DNA from: Caldilinea sp. CFX5
Lineage (GTDB): Bacteria; Chloroflexota; Anaerolineae; Caldilineales; Caldilineaceae
Assembly: GCA_021405325.1 (NCBI GenBank)
Contig: QWII01000057.1
Location: 1 to 64,000 of the forward strand
Length of the DNA: 64,000 nucleotides
Reading direction: 5' to 3'
Shown: positions 8,426-17,366 of the stretch, piece after piece
How positions within the stretch are numbered: position 1 is the first letter of the stretch
Layout of the letters: the number at the start of each line of letters is the position of its first letter
Made by a program: the position numbers and the translations under genes
The notes under the pieces: model-generated
The model's database searches: none
Seen by the model: the letters and a program-made list of their open reading frames with translations, nothing else
Told to the model about the DNA's origin: nothing

Positions 8426-9628
8426 ATGCAAGATCTTATTTGTATCAGCCATTTGCGTTGGGACTTTGTCTGGCAACGACCGCAACAACTGCTCTCACGC
8501 CTGGCGAAGCAGTACCGCATCTTCTTTGTCGAGGAGCCGGTCACAGATACGGACGCTGACAAGCCCTACCTGGAGACCTATCCCGGTCGAACGCCCGGTG
8601 CGCGGCCGGTGACAGTGGTAAAGATGCACTATCCCAGCACCGATCATTACTGGATTGGTCACAACGACCCCCGCACCCAGGCCGACTATGAAGCTTTACT
8701 GCTTGATATAATGGCCCAGGAAGAGATTCACAGCCCGCTTGTCTGGCTCTACACGCCGATGGCGGCGCCCTTTGCCGAGGCGCTGCGCCCCCAACTCTTG
8801 ATCTACGATGTCATGGATGAACTTTCGGCCTTCAAAGGCGCGCCGGCTGAACTGAAAGAAGCAGATCGACGATTGTTAGGGCAGGCCGATCTCGTCTTTA
8901 CCGGCGGCGCCAGTCTCTACCGCACCCGCCAGCCCTACAGCAACAACATTCACCTCTTTCCCAGTGGCGTCGCTATTGAACACTTTGCCCGCGCCGATCG
9001 CGAACACTTTGAAAAACCGGCCGACATTGCCGGTTTGCAGCCGCCGATTTTGGGCTACTTTGGCGTGATCGACGAGCGCATGGATCTGGAACTTTTGACC
9101 CAGGTCGCGAATGCCCACCCGGAGTGGAATCTGTTGATGCTGGGGCCGGTGATCAAGATCGCGCCGCAGGATCTGCCGCAAGCCCCCAACCTACACTACC
9201 CCGGTATGAAGGATTACAACGAGTTGCCGGTCTATCTCGCCTATTTTGATGTGGCGCTGGTGCCCTTTGCCATGAACGAAGCGACTCGCTTCCTCAGCCC
9301 CACCAAAACGCTGGAATATCTGGCGGCCCACAAACCAGTGGTCGCTACACCGATTCCCGACATCATTGAACTCTATGGCGACTATGTGCGCATCGGCCAG
9401 ACGCCGGCGGCGTTTATCAACCAGATCGCCGCTGCGTTGGCCGCCGGTGACGCGGAGCGGGCCGAACGCCGTCGCCGGGAACAGCAGCTTTTGACGCGTT
9501 ACACCTGGGACAGCATTGCCAACCGCATGGCGCAACTCATTGCCGACAGTTACCAACGTAAAACGGCCCCCAAACGCGTCTCCGCTCCGGTCGGCGCGTC
9601 TCCCGTGCCGGCTGGGAGTCAGACGTAG
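8426..9628 (+). CDS. TuaH-like GT-B glycosyltransferase
   Basis: A 400-residue GT-B fold protein that resembles teichuronic-acid TuaH-type glycosyltransferases. The N-terminus WDFVWQRPQQLLSRLA is a hallmark of that group. Other landmarks are ILGYFGVIDERMDLEL at the start of the C-terminal lobe and FLSPTKTLEYLAAHKPVVA as the donor-binding segment. It probably adds a sugar during exopolysaccharide assembly, together with the two GT4 enzymes earlier in the window. The last ~30 residues are Pro/Ser-rich. Its stop codon lies inside the left arm of an inverted repeat. Confidence 0.85.
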   Translation: MQDLICISHLRWDFVWQRPQQLLSRLAKQYRIFFVEEPVTDTDADKPYLETYPGRTPGARPVTVVKMHYPSTDHYWIGHNDPRTQADYEALLLDIMAQEEIHSPLVWLYTPMAAPFAEALRPQLLIYDVMDELSAFKGAPAELKEADRRLLGQADLVFTGGASLYRTRQPYSNNIHLFPSGVAIEHFARADREHFEKPADIAGLQPPILGYFGVIDERMDLELLTQVANAHPEWNLLMLGPVIKIAPQDLPQAPNLHYPGMKDYNELPVYLAYFDVALVPFAMNEATRFLSPTKTLEYLAAHKPVVATPIPDIIELYGDYVRIGQTPAAFINQIAAALAAGDAERAERRRREQQLLTRYTWDSIANRMAQLIADSYQRKTAPKRVSAPVGASPVPAGSQT

Positions 9629-9687
9629 AAAATAGGAAGTGGAAGTGAGAAACCGCATACTCCCTACTTCCTCCTCCCTACTTCTAC
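9625..9687. repeat. Imperfect inverted repeat containing a stop codon
   Basis: GTAGAAAATAGGAAGTGG at the left is imperfectly complementary to the right arm ending in CCCTACTTCTAC (to 9687). Units recur every ~8 bases in the right arm. The TAG stop of the glycosyltransferase (9626-9628) is part of the left arm. Confidence 0.6.
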
Positions 9688-9816
9688 TTTACGCTATGGA
9701 TCGTAAACTGCGGTTGCGGGCGCACTGGATAATTTGCAAGCCTCACTCTGGTTTTGACCGACACGCGTCTGATGTAGACGAGCCTTATGGAAGACTAAGG
9801 CGCTTGCTACCGTTCA

Positions 9817-12285
9817 CTAATCAGTCAGACGATCTTCTTCGTCCGCTGTAACCGGTAGATCATAGACCTGGTCACTATCGGTTACAACTTCCACGACCGC
9901 CGCGCTAACCTTGCCGGCCAAAGTCGTCGGCTGGTAGTTACCAAAGAGAAGGATGGCGCCCTGCCCAGGGGTCAGCGTAACGCTCTTACAGGGTTGACCA
10001 TAGACCGGGGCAAGTGACCCAGGCGCGCTATTTGTCCAACCGGCTTGCAGCGTTTCACAAACCGTATAACTGCCCGCGCGTAGGTTATGGAAGGCCGCTT
10101 GGTAGAGGCCGGCCGTGGCTGTGCTGCTGGTGACGCCGCTGGTGACCGTGGTAGTGGGGCTGGTGGCAACAGTCATTGTCCAGCCTTCTTGCCAGGGATC
10201 GCCAGCGTTGCGCTTGCCCAAGTTGGTGTTGTTGCGGACGAGATCATTGAAGGCGCGTGCGGAGATGGTGACAGCGCGCGCCACGCTGAAGGTACAGGTG
10301 ATTGCTTCCTCGGCGCCGATGGTGATGTTTACACGGTGCTCGGCCAGATCGACGGTTGTCCCGGCGCTTGGAGTACAAGTAATCGCTTCCGTAAACCAGC
10401 CGGTCGGGTTGTTACGGCGCACGGTGTAGGCGCCTGGCGCCACGGAGAAGGTGCGGGTATCTGTAGTGGCGTCACCATCGTCCACCGCCGGATCATCGAG
10501 TTGAAAGGCGCCGAAGCTGCCATTGAAACCTAGGTTCGTCGGTAGATCGGGGTGGGTATCGAGTACAATCGTGATCGCCGTTGGTGCCGCCTGTGGCGCA
10601 CTGAGGGATAGGGTATACTGGTGAGTAGGGACGCTATTGGGGTTGCCGTTCGTCTGCTGCTGATTCGTGATTACGGCAACGGCATGTGTACAGCCGGTGG
10701 TGCTAAAACTGTTAATGGCGCTGGAACTTTGCGGGCCGACGAGGTTAGCAAAAGGCGTAATGGTCAACGACGCGCCAGTGTCGCAGACGAGGCTGCCGCG
10801 CAATTGTCCACCCGTAGCGAGATTGCGCAGCGTCACGCGATAGGGACTGGCGCTGGTTGGCAGGTCGATCCAGTTAGCGGCGTAATGGTTTTTGATACTG
10901 CCGGTAAAGGCGCCAGTGGTGCTGACAATGCTCCCCTGGGCAGGCGTGGGATCGCCGGCAAATGTGACGTAGGCATCGCCTTCTTCAAAACAGTAGGGGG
11001 CTGCATAGCCGGCGCCGCAACTTTTGCTGAAGCGAGCGGCAATGGCATAATTGTGGAATAGATCCGCCAGGTTGGTTCCCTTGGCAACCAACGCCTGGTT
11101 ATACGCGGTCAACGCCGGCTGGCCGGCCGCCACATTTTCCCAAAACGCTTGCATCACATCCTCGCCGCCGCCGGCTAGATTAGGGCCGCCGGTCTGTTCG
11201 GCGGCATAGCGGAAGAAGAGAAAATTGGAATATTGGGAAATACCCCAGGGGTCACTATTATTCGGCCATTGTCCTAATGAATTGCTGACCACCGGCCAGA
11301 GATAGAGATAGTTGCTATTGGAATTGTCGAAAACTTCATCTTCCACATACGAGGCCGAGGATTCAGCCCACATAGCATCTTCGCGCGGGCTGGGATCGCC
11401 ATAGCCAAACTGAATGGCATGGACATATTCATGCGCCGTGGTGGCATCAAGCGCGGCTTGCGCCCCTTCAGGGAAGAGGGAGTAGTCATCACTGAGCACC
11501 ATACAACTGGCGAGCGCTGCTCCCTCGGTGGCCGCCGTGTTGGGATTGTCACCCACAAAGCCGGAGTACTGACCGCCGGTTGTGACATAGCCATAAAGGG
11601 CGCCACCTAAGGCGGACACCTGTACCGGGTAACGGTCAAAGGGGTTGCTGACCCCGTTACAGGTATTCCCGCCGGTGCATAAGGGTGGTTTGGCCCAATC
11701 ATATTGCGTCACTTCCACCGCAAAGGTTGTCTCTAGTGATGTGAGATAGTCCGTAATCGTGAGACCGCCGCTAATCGTATCATAAGTCAAATGAAAATTG
11801 GTCGAATCGATGGCGTTGGGGCCATCGGTTTCGGTGCAAATAGCCGCGGCCCGCTGCTGCAAGCGGCTTAATTCCTGTTGAACCGCGTCAAGGGCAGATG
11901 AATTCACACTTTGCATAAAGGTCTGCACCGCGATCACAGCCTGCGTACCATACCAGCCAACATTGCTATGAAAGCGCGCCGGCAACGATTGGGGTTCATA
12001 AAGTGCGTACGCCAGGTAAAGCGCCTGCTCGCTTGCCGTGATTTCCCCCTGCGCAAATGCTTGTTCGATTAATTGTGGCGTTGCCAACTGGCGATCGCGG
12101 GTCGTATTACCTACCGCTCCCTGGCGGAGAAGCGGGAGAAAGAGGCGGTGTGGTGTGGGTGGTTGGGGTTCGGCAAGTACTGATTGTTGAATGGCCGCTT
12201 TGGTTGTGCTGCTTTGCGCCGTCACCAGAAGAAAGAGGAGAATCAACGCCAGACGCATGTAGGCGTGATTGAATGATAATTGCAT
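9817..12285 (-). CDS. Secreted HExxH metalloprotease with C-terminal beta domains
   Basis: An 822-residue exported protein. A signal peptide (hydrophobic residues ~11-24) is followed by an FLPLLRQ tract near residue 49. The catalytic region has HEYVH at 285-289, with a likely third zinc ligand Glu in WAESSASYVEDE at ~308, the gluzincin arrangement. The relatives I can suggest are the MXAN_6640-type putative metalloproteases. After residue ~470 come three beta-sandwich-like domains, one Cys-containing and SpaA/Cna-like (VCETLQAGW). It probably degrades external protein. A strong consensus promoter lies ~100 bases upstream. The ATG at 12285 lacks a good ribosome site, so an internal ATG at 12258 remains possible. 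Confidence 0.75.
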   Translation of the reverse strand: MQLSFNHAYMRLALILLFLLVTAQSSTTKAAIQQSVLAEPQPPTPHRLFLPLLRQGAVGNTTRDRQLATPQLIEQAFAQGEITASEQALYLAYALYEPQSLPARFHSNVGWYGTQAVIAVQTFMQSVNSSALDAVQQELSRLQQRAAAICTETDGPNAIDSTNFHLTYDTISGGLTITDYLTSLETTFAVEVTQYDWAKPPLCTGGNTCNGVSNPFDRYPVQVSALGGALYGYVTTGGQYSGFVGDNPNTAATEGAALASCMVLSDDYSLFPEGAQAALDATTAHEYVHAIQFGYGDPSPREDAMWAESSASYVEDEVFDNSNSNYLYLWPVVSNSLGQWPNNSDPWGISQYSNFLFFRYAAEQTGGPNLAGGGEDVMQAFWENVAAGQPALTAYNQALVAKGTNLADLFHNYAIAARFSKSCGAGYAAPYCFEEGDAYVTFAGDPTPAQGSIVSTTGAFTGSIKNHYAANWIDLPTSASPYRVTLRNLATGGQLRGSLVCDTGASLTITPFANLVGPQSSSAINSFSTTGCTHAVAVITNQQQTNGNPNSVPTHQYTLSLSAPQAAPTAITIVLDTHPDLPTNLGFNGSFGAFQLDDPAVDDGDATTDTRTFSVAPGAYTVRRNNPTGWFTEAITCTPSAGTTVDLAEHRVNITIGAEEAITCTFSVARAVTISARAFNDLVRNNTNLGKRNAGDPWQEGWTMTVATSPTTTVTSGVTSSTATAGLYQAAFHNLRAGSYTVCETLQAGWTNSAPGSLAPVYGQPCKSVTLTPGQGAILLFGNYQPTTLAGKVSAAVVEVVTDSDQVYDLPVTADEEDRLTD

Positions 12286-12386
12286 AAGTTTTCTGCTTTC
12301 TCTGCAAAGATTAAATTGATTACTTACGGGATACCGGGCGGCCTAACTTACAATATCCTCGGTTTTCCGTAAGGACTCCATTGCAG

Positions 12387-12415
12387 AGTATATAGTCAGC
12401 GACTTTGCATGTCAA
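12387..12415 (-). promoter_or_regulatory. Sigma-A type promoter for the secreted protease
   Basis: On the minus strand, TTGACA (12415-12410) and TATACT (12392-12387) are separated by exactly 17 bases. Expected transcription start is near 12380, giving a ~95-base untranslated leader before the ATG at 12285. Confidence 0.75.
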
Positions 12416-12491
12416 GGTAAATTTGTCCTACGCAATTTGTCGCAACAGAAAATGCGGAAAGCTAATGCAATAAAAGTTGAGTAGTTACTCA

Positions 12492-12522
12492 GCTCCTAGC
12501 CAGTCACGGACTGGCTAGGAGC
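12492..12522. repeat. Intergenic palindrome, CAGTCACGGACT family (copy 2)
   Basis: A perfect 13-bp stem, GCTCCTAGCCAGT against ACTGGCTAGGAGC, encloses the loop CACGG. It is flanked on both sides by the direct repeat GTAGTTAC (12481-12488 and 12530-12537), which looks like an insertion footprint. Confidence 0.85.
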
Positions 12523-12545
12523 GGGCTTGGTAGTTACAAAGTTGA

Positions 12546-13763
12546 TTAGATTGCTACCTCTTCTACCAGCGCCAATACGTCCTTTAACACCGGTTTATTC
12601 TTGAAATAGAGTACCTGCGACGGCACATCCTGTAGCTTTTCCCGTCCGAGATTTACGCCTTCATAGACCAGTAGAATCAGATCGCGTCGGTTGGCCGCGC
12701 GGGTCTTGGCCACCTTGCGTTCCAGGTATTCGGGGTGCCAATAACCGACGATTTCGACAATGGCACGGCGACCATCCTTCTTGTGGGTGAAAGCAAAATC
12801 GGGGATCATGACCGTGTCGCCCAGCAGAATCACCTCGTCTTCACGGGTGAGCAGCCACTTTTCCCGCTCATCGCCAAACTTTTCATGAAACTCTTTGGCA
12901 AAATCGGCTTCCAGGCGGCTGTCGAACTCGCCGCTTTGCTTGAAGTGACTGACCAGGGCTGTGGTATGGTCGAGATAATACGTAAGTTGCTTGCCGAAGT
13001 AAGGGGGCCGCACCGTTGACCACATACGCCACCCTTCGCAGAGCAGGAGCGCCGGCAAAAAAGCCGCCATTTGGCGACCATACCGGGTTGTAGCCTGGAC
13101 AAAGGGCGAAATGGGGCCGTCAATGGTGATCCGGTAGCCGCCGTCGATCACGGTTGCCTCGAACATGAGCTTAAAGAGCTTGAGGTAACGCCAGAAATCT
13201 TTGAAATTGCCGTGGATATTCACCTGCATCTGGTCAGCCCAGTAGAGGGCGGCGCGCGCCAGTTCTAGATTGTAACGAGCAATCAGCCCAGCCGGTGTCC
13301 AGGTGGGGCCAGCCGCCGTCAACAGATAAGCGGCAGTGCGGTCGGCGTAGAGAATGTGTTCGACTTGACCGGGAGTAATGTTGTACTCGACGGCCGCTTC
13401 CCGCAACACGTTCTCACGCGTTTGGGGTTGTAACGGATCAGGGGTCGCAAACGCGGGGCCACGGCTAAAGAGGCGTTTGCGGAGTTCCGCCGGGGCAACC
13501 GGTGTGGTGACGGGTTGAAAAGTCGCCTCATCACTGAGAACTTTGGCGAGACCACGGATAGTCATATAATCGGTGCGTCCGGCTTCATAGCGTTCTATCG
13601 CCGCTTGCCACACTTCCTGCGGCTGGCCGACCTGTTGTTGCAGCAGGTGAATCAAGTCCGCGGCGGTCTGCTGCCAGTGACGGTTTGTGCTATCCAGCCA
13701 TTCGATTTGTAATTCGTTGTTGCGTTGAAAGAGACGCGAACGCGCCAGCTCGCCGGTTAACAT
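12546..13763 (-). CDS. bax1: Bax1-like nuclease (DUF790), partner of XPB helicase
   Basis: A 405-residue protein of the DUF790/Bax1 family, the structure-specific endonuclease that binds XPB in Archaea. Visible marks are YNLELARAALYW (~164-175), IDGPISPF (~214-221) and a C-terminal PD-(D/E)XK-like core: IPDFAF with Asp322, VEIVGYW with Glu337, then LERKVAK with Lys350. In the archaeal complex the helicase opens DNA around a lesion or bubble and Bax1 cuts it. The gene lies 12 bases downstream of the XPB gene on the same strand, so the two are co-transcribed. Family assignment is firm; a repair role in this organism is inferred. Confidence 0.88.
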   Translation of the reverse strand: MLTGELARSRLFQRNNELQIEWLDSTNRHWQQTAADLIHLLQQQVGQPQEVWQAAIERYEAGRTDYMTIRGLAKVLSDEATFQPVTTPVAPAELRKRLFSRGPAFATPDPLQPQTRENVLREAAVEYNITPGQVEHILYADRTAAYLLTAAGPTWTPAGLIARYNLELARAALYWADQMQVNIHGNFKDFWRYLKLFKLMFEATVIDGGYRITIDGPISPFVQATTRYGRQMAAFLPALLLCEGWRMWSTVRPPYFGKQLTYYLDHTTALVSHFKQSGEFDSRLEADFAKEFHEKFGDEREKWLLTREDEVILLGDTVMIPDFAFTHKKDGRRAIVEIVGYWHPEYLERKVAKTRAANRRDLILLVYEGVNLGREKLQDVPSQVLYFKNKPVLKDVLALVEEVAI

Positions 13764-13775
13764 CAGGCCGGTCCC

Positions 13776-15140
13776 TTACACCTTTTCTGGGCGGGGACGA
13801 CGACGGCGCGCCCGCCCCACATCCACCGTGTCGCGCACCACAATTTCATAGAGGACAGCCTGGCGATTGTCAACTTTGCGCAGAATGCGCCCCAGCCGCT
13901 GAATATATTCCCGTGCCCCGGCACTGCCCCCCAACACAATGGCGACCTTCGCCTCCGGCACATCGATCCCTTCGTTGAGGACTTTGGAAGTGACCAGCGC
14001 GCCATAGTCGCCCCGTTGAAAGCCCTCCAATACCTCTTTGCGTTCGGCCGCTTTGGTCTCGCAAGTCAACGCCGGAATGAGATGGCGTTGTGACAGGTGA
14101 TAGACCACATCATTGCTTTCGGTGAAGATCAAAATGCGCTCATGGCGATGTTCTTGTAACAGGCGGTCGAGGGCCGCCAGTTTCTCCGTCGCCGCTGAGA
14201 GTAACCGTCCTAGTCGCTGATGAGCCAACACCGCATCGCGCGCTTTGGTCTCAAGTGAACTCAGCCGCATCAACTCCAGCCACCAGCGTGACCCACGGAG
14301 ATAGAGCTTGCGCTCCTTGATAAACTGGGCATAAATGGCATAGTCTTCATCATACTGCTGGCGTTCGCTTGCGGTCAGGGCAACGCGCAGCTTTTCTGTG
14401 CGATACTCGGCCAACTGTTTGCCGGCCAGTTCATCAATCCGCTTCTCGTAGAGGATCGGGCCGATGAGGCGGTCGAGGTTCCAGCGTCCGTCTTGTTGTT
14501 CTTCTTTTGTGGGATAGGTGGCGGTCAAGCCCAGGCGAAAGGGGGCAGGGGCCATGAGCGCCGTTTCCCCCCAACTGGGCGCCGGCAGGTGATGGACTTC
14601 GTCGTAGATGATCAGCTTAAAGTTGTTGCCAGCATTCGCCATCAAGTCGCCGGCGGAGTGATAGGTGGTAACGGTAATCGGTTTGATAATTTTCTCACCG
14701 CCATAGTAGACGCCTACTTCCGTGGCAAAGGCGTTGACCAACCGGGCGTACCACTGGTGGAGCAGATCAATCGTCGGCGCCACCACCAGCGTCGAGCGGT
14801 TGACTCGTTTGATAGCGTGGATGGCGACAAAGGTCTTGCCCGCGCCCGTCGGCAGGACGATGCTGCCCAAGTGATTGGCCTGTTGCCACGCTTTCAGCGC
14901 TTCCAGTTGATAATCGTGCGGCTCTCGCTGATCATGTAACGTCAGGTTGAGCGCTTCCCAGCGCACTATCGTGTCGCGGATCTGCTGGTCGCGCAGCCAG
15001 GGGATGAGCGCTGGATAATGATGGGCTTCACAGCGCCAGCGGGCCTTGATCCACTGAAAGACGGGAGGAACAGTCTCATTCTGGTCAACGCCATAGAGGA
15101 CGAGCGTGCCGCCTTGAAAGGAGAGTGATGGCTTCGTCAT
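13776..15140 (-). CDS. XPB/SSL2-like DNA helicase (archaeal type)
   Basis: A 454-residue superfamily-2 helicase. In order: an N-terminal damage-recognition-like domain (1-75), motif I LPTGAGKT (97-103), DEVHH Walker B (180-184), motif III TAT (206-208), a thumb-like insertion (~250-310), helicase domain 2 with ILIFTESNDVVYHLS (336-350), GIDVPEA, and motif VI EYIQRLGRILR (411-421). It resembles archaeal XPB in length and order. The RED motif expected after TAT is not canonical: the segment reads TKEEQQDGRW, with D kept but R and E replaced. XPB pumps DNA strands apart using ATP. It is the first gene of a two-gene unit with Bax1. Confidence 0.92.
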   Translation of the reverse strand: MTKPSLSFQGGTLVLYGVDQNETVPPVFQWIKARWRCEAHHYPALIPWLRDQQIRDTIVRWEALNLTLHDQREPHDYQLEALKAWQQANHLGSIVLPTGAGKTFVAIHAIKRVNRSTLVVAPTIDLLHQWYARLVNAFATEVGVYYGGEKIIKPITVTTYHSAGDLMANAGNNFKLIIYDEVHHLPAPSWGETALMAPAPFRLGLTATYPTKEEQQDGRWNLDRLIGPILYEKRIDELAGKQLAEYRTEKLRVALTASERQQYDEDYAIYAQFIKERKLYLRGSRWWLELMRLSSLETKARDAVLAHQRLGRLLSAATEKLAALDRLLQEHRHERILIFTESNDVVYHLSQRHLIPALTCETKAAERKEVLEGFQRGDYGALVTSKVLNEGIDVPEAKVAIVLGGSAGAREYIQRLGRILRKVDNRQAVLYEIVVRDTVDVGRARRRRPRPEKV

Positions 15141-15215
15141 TGGGTTTCCCGAACTTTGGTGCAGGTTTTATAAGTCTATTTTTTACGTTGTCAATGAGCA
15201 GTTTCACTTTGAACG

Positions 15216-16715
15216 TTAGCGGTTGCCGCCAACCTCCCCGTGCCATTCGATCTGCGGCATGTGACTGGCTGGCGGTGGCGGCCAGTGTGTCCCCCGTTGG
15301 CTGGTCAAGCCACGGTTTGGCCCAGGGACAAATTCCCGATCCGGCAACCCCACTAGTTCCCCGTTCTGCACCCACGCTTCATCACCGCCATAGAGTTGGC
15401 TGATCAACAGCGCAGTCAGGCGAGCCAACGGTTCGGCAAAGTCCGGATCACGCGCCCGATCCATGATTTCGTCGGGGTCTTCCTGGAGGTCAAAGAGTTG
15501 CCGGTGATTACCGGCGGCGTAGTAGACCAGCTTGTAACGCCCATCGTGGATCATGCGGGTGGCGTGCGCCCCTTCGTCGATCTCGCCGTAGAACCAATCG
15601 CGCTTTTGTTCGCCCACCATCGACATGCCTTCCACGGTAGTAGGAATCGGCACGCCGGCCAAGTCGAGCAGGGTGGGCATAATGTCCTGCCAGCCGACCA
15701 ACCGCTCATCGACCCGATGGTGGCCCACCCGCTGATCGCCTGCCGCACCGACGAGGATCATGGGGACGTTGGCCGAAGATTCGTAAAAGAGCCGCTTGGC
15801 CCACATGTTGTGATTGCCCAACATGTCGCCATGATCGGCGGTGAAGAGGATGATCGTGTCATTGAGCAGCCCTTCCTCGCGCAGCGTGCCGATGACGACG
15901 CGGATCTGGTGGTCGATATGGGTACAGAGCGCATAGAAGGCGCGCCGGGCCAGGCGAGTCTGGACTTCGTTGTATTTCTGCCCCACGGCGTACTTGCTCT
16001 GAAGACTATAGGGCAAGGGATCATAGCCATCCGACCAGAGCGCAATGGACGGGCGGTCGATCTCGATGTCGTGGTAGAGATCCAGATAACTTGGCAGCGG
16101 CACAATTGGCGGGTGGGGGTGGCGATAGGAGAGATACCAGAAGTTGGGGCGGGTGGGGTCGCGCCGTTTGATCACCCGGCACATCTGCGTCGTCGCCCAG
16201 TTGGTGGGGTGGGTATGCTCCGGTAGATGCCAGGGGCGGGTGCTGTATTCGTTGTTGCTCATGCCGTGGTTGAAATATTGGCCGGCATAGCCTGCGTCAC
16301 CCAGAAAGAGTTCATAGTCATCGACCACGCCATATTGCTGGCGGCCCTCTTCGTCGAGCAACACATCATCAAAGCCGATGCGATTGCGCTGGGGGTAGAC
16401 ATGCAACTTGCCCACGGCATACGCTTGATAACCGGCGTTGCGAAAAGTCTGCGCCAGCGTCGGCAGGTGGGCAGGCATGGGGAGCGTTTCTTGGAAGACG
16501 CGGTCGCCGTGGGTGCGGGGCGGCGTGCCGGTCATCAAGGTGCGCCGGGCCGGAATACAGACCGGGCATTCGGCATAGGCATTGGTATAGCGCACCCCGC
16601 TGCGCGCCAATTCGTCAAGCGTCGGCGTCTGGATCGCGCGATGCCCGGCCACGCCCAACAGCGCCGCCGGCCAGTGATCAGTGCAAAGTAAGAGGACGTT
16701 AGGCTGTCCGGCCAT
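15216..16715 (-). CDS. Type I sulfatase (alkaline phosphatase superfamily)
   Basis: A 499-residue arylsulfatase-like enzyme. The formylglycine signature CIPAR (C-x-P-x-R, Cys53 to Arg57) shows a cysteine-type sulfatase needing maturation by a formylglycine-generating enzyme. N-terminal LLLCTDHW and central FTADHGDMLG supply metal ligands. It would hydrolyse sulfate esters, possibly of polysaccharides. The ATG at 16715 is used because AAGGGAG stands 5 bases before it; an upstream TTG at 16772 lacks this. No signal peptide is visible, so the enzyme may act on imported substrate. No FGE gene is seen in the window. Confidence 0.9.
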   Translation of the reverse strand: MAGQPNVLLLCTDHWPAALLGVAGHRAIQTPTLDELARSGVRYTNAYAECPVCIPARRTLMTGTPPRTHGDRVFQETLPMPAHLPTLAQTFRNAGYQAYAVGKLHVYPQRNRIGFDDVLLDEEGRQQYGVVDDYELFLGDAGYAGQYFNHGMSNNEYSTRPWHLPEHTHPTNWATTQMCRVIKRRDPTRPNFWYLSYRHPHPPIVPLPSYLDLYHDIEIDRPSIALWSDGYDPLPYSLQSKYAVGQKYNEVQTRLARRAFYALCTHIDHQIRVVIGTLREEGLLNDTIILFTADHGDMLGNHNMWAKRLFYESSANVPMILVGAAGDQRVGHHRVDERLVGWQDIMPTLLDLAGVPIPTTVEGMSMVGEQKRDWFYGEIDEGAHATRMIHDGRYKLVYYAAGNHRQLFDLQEDPDEIMDRARDPDFAEPLARLTALLISQLYGGDEAWVQNGELVGLPDREFVPGPNRGLTSQRGTHWPPPPASHMPQIEWHGEVGGNR

Positions 16716-16889
16716 GAGAACTCCCTTATCGTTTGGTGAAGACGGTTCATCGGGAGAATGCTGCTCATTCAATTATAGTACGATAATGGTCTGATGCCAA
16801 TCATGACAGGTCGCCATCAAGCGCGATGGCAACGCCGCCGCTGACCGAATGGCTGATGTAGCGATTGCGGACGGATGAGGAGATTTAAG

Positions 16890-17105
16890 TTAAGCGTATG
16901 CCGGCGTTGCGAACAACTCAGCCGGGTGAAAACTTAAGTATTCGCGTACTTCCAACTGCATTCGATCAATCTCTGCCAAAAAGCCTGATGCAGACGCACG
17001 ATAGTTTGCTGGATTTTTCTCAACCTGTCGTAAATGAGCTAGTTGTCGTTGGAATCGTTCGATGCGCTCAAGGGTTGTTTGAAATTCTTGGTCGTTTGCA
17101 ATCAT
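16890..17105 (-). CDS. Small all-helical protein, possible antitoxin
   Basis: A 71-residue protein predicted almost wholly helical, with ERIERFQRQLAHLRQVE in the first half and ASGFLAEIDRMQLEVREYL in the second. Proteins of this look occur widely beside toxin-like genes in cyanobacteria and Chloroflexota, but I do not know a proven function. The ATG at 17105 has AGGAG 7 bases upstream; an ATG three bases earlier is also possible. No toxin partner is intact here: the gene's upstream side is occupied by a MITE-like element and a transposase remnant, which may have replaced it. Confidence 0.6.
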   Translation of the reverse strand: MIANDQEFQTTLERIERFQRQLAHLRQVEKNPANYRASASGFLAEIDRMQLEVREYLSFHPAELFATPAYA

Positions 17106-17129
17106 CATTGCTCTCCTAGAATCTCGATA

Positions 17130-17210
17130 GGAGTTACGCAGTTGGACAAGACCTGTCAGGTTTGCGAAACCTGACAGGTCTCTGGTAGCGCCCGTCAACT
17201 GCGTAACTCC
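17130..17210. mobile_element. 81-bp MITE-like element with perfect 15-bp terminal repeats
   Basis: The ends are GGAGTTACGCAGTTG (17130-17144) and its exact complement (17196-17210). A TA dinucleotide adjoins each end, and CTCGATA is repeated at 17123-17129 and 17213-17219. Inside is a perfect 13-bp hairpin, ACCTGTCAGGTTT with loop GCG (17151-17179). This is the structure of a non-autonomous IS-derived element. No transposase with these ends is present. Confidence 0.8.
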
Positions 17211-17341
17211 TACTCGATAAACTCCTCGGCGGACAAGGTGGCTGTGCGCCAGCGTCCTGAATCGCCTTCACGATACCGAAACGTGACTTTGTCCTGCTCG
17301 ACTTTGAGAATGCGATCCCCGACGAATGGGCGCACAACCTT
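17210..17341 (-). pseudogene. Transposase C-terminal remnant (IS91/Y2-like)
   Basis: Read on the minus strand, about 43 codons end at TAG (17212-17210) and include RPFVGDRILKVEQ, VTFRYREGD and GRWRTATLSAEEFIE. This pattern matches the region just before the RFL.HVLP tail of IS91-type putative transposases. There is no start codon, and the frame is cut at the junction with the MITE-like element, so it is a fragment. The family call rests on recalled motif similarity only. Confidence 0.55.
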
Positions 17342-17366
17342 CGCCGGCGCGGGGGAGTTATGGCGG

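Noticed and set aside
15396..16226. 276-codon plus-strand frame opposite the sulfatase
   Set aside because: Shadow frame; the sulfatase signature on the minus strand is decisive.
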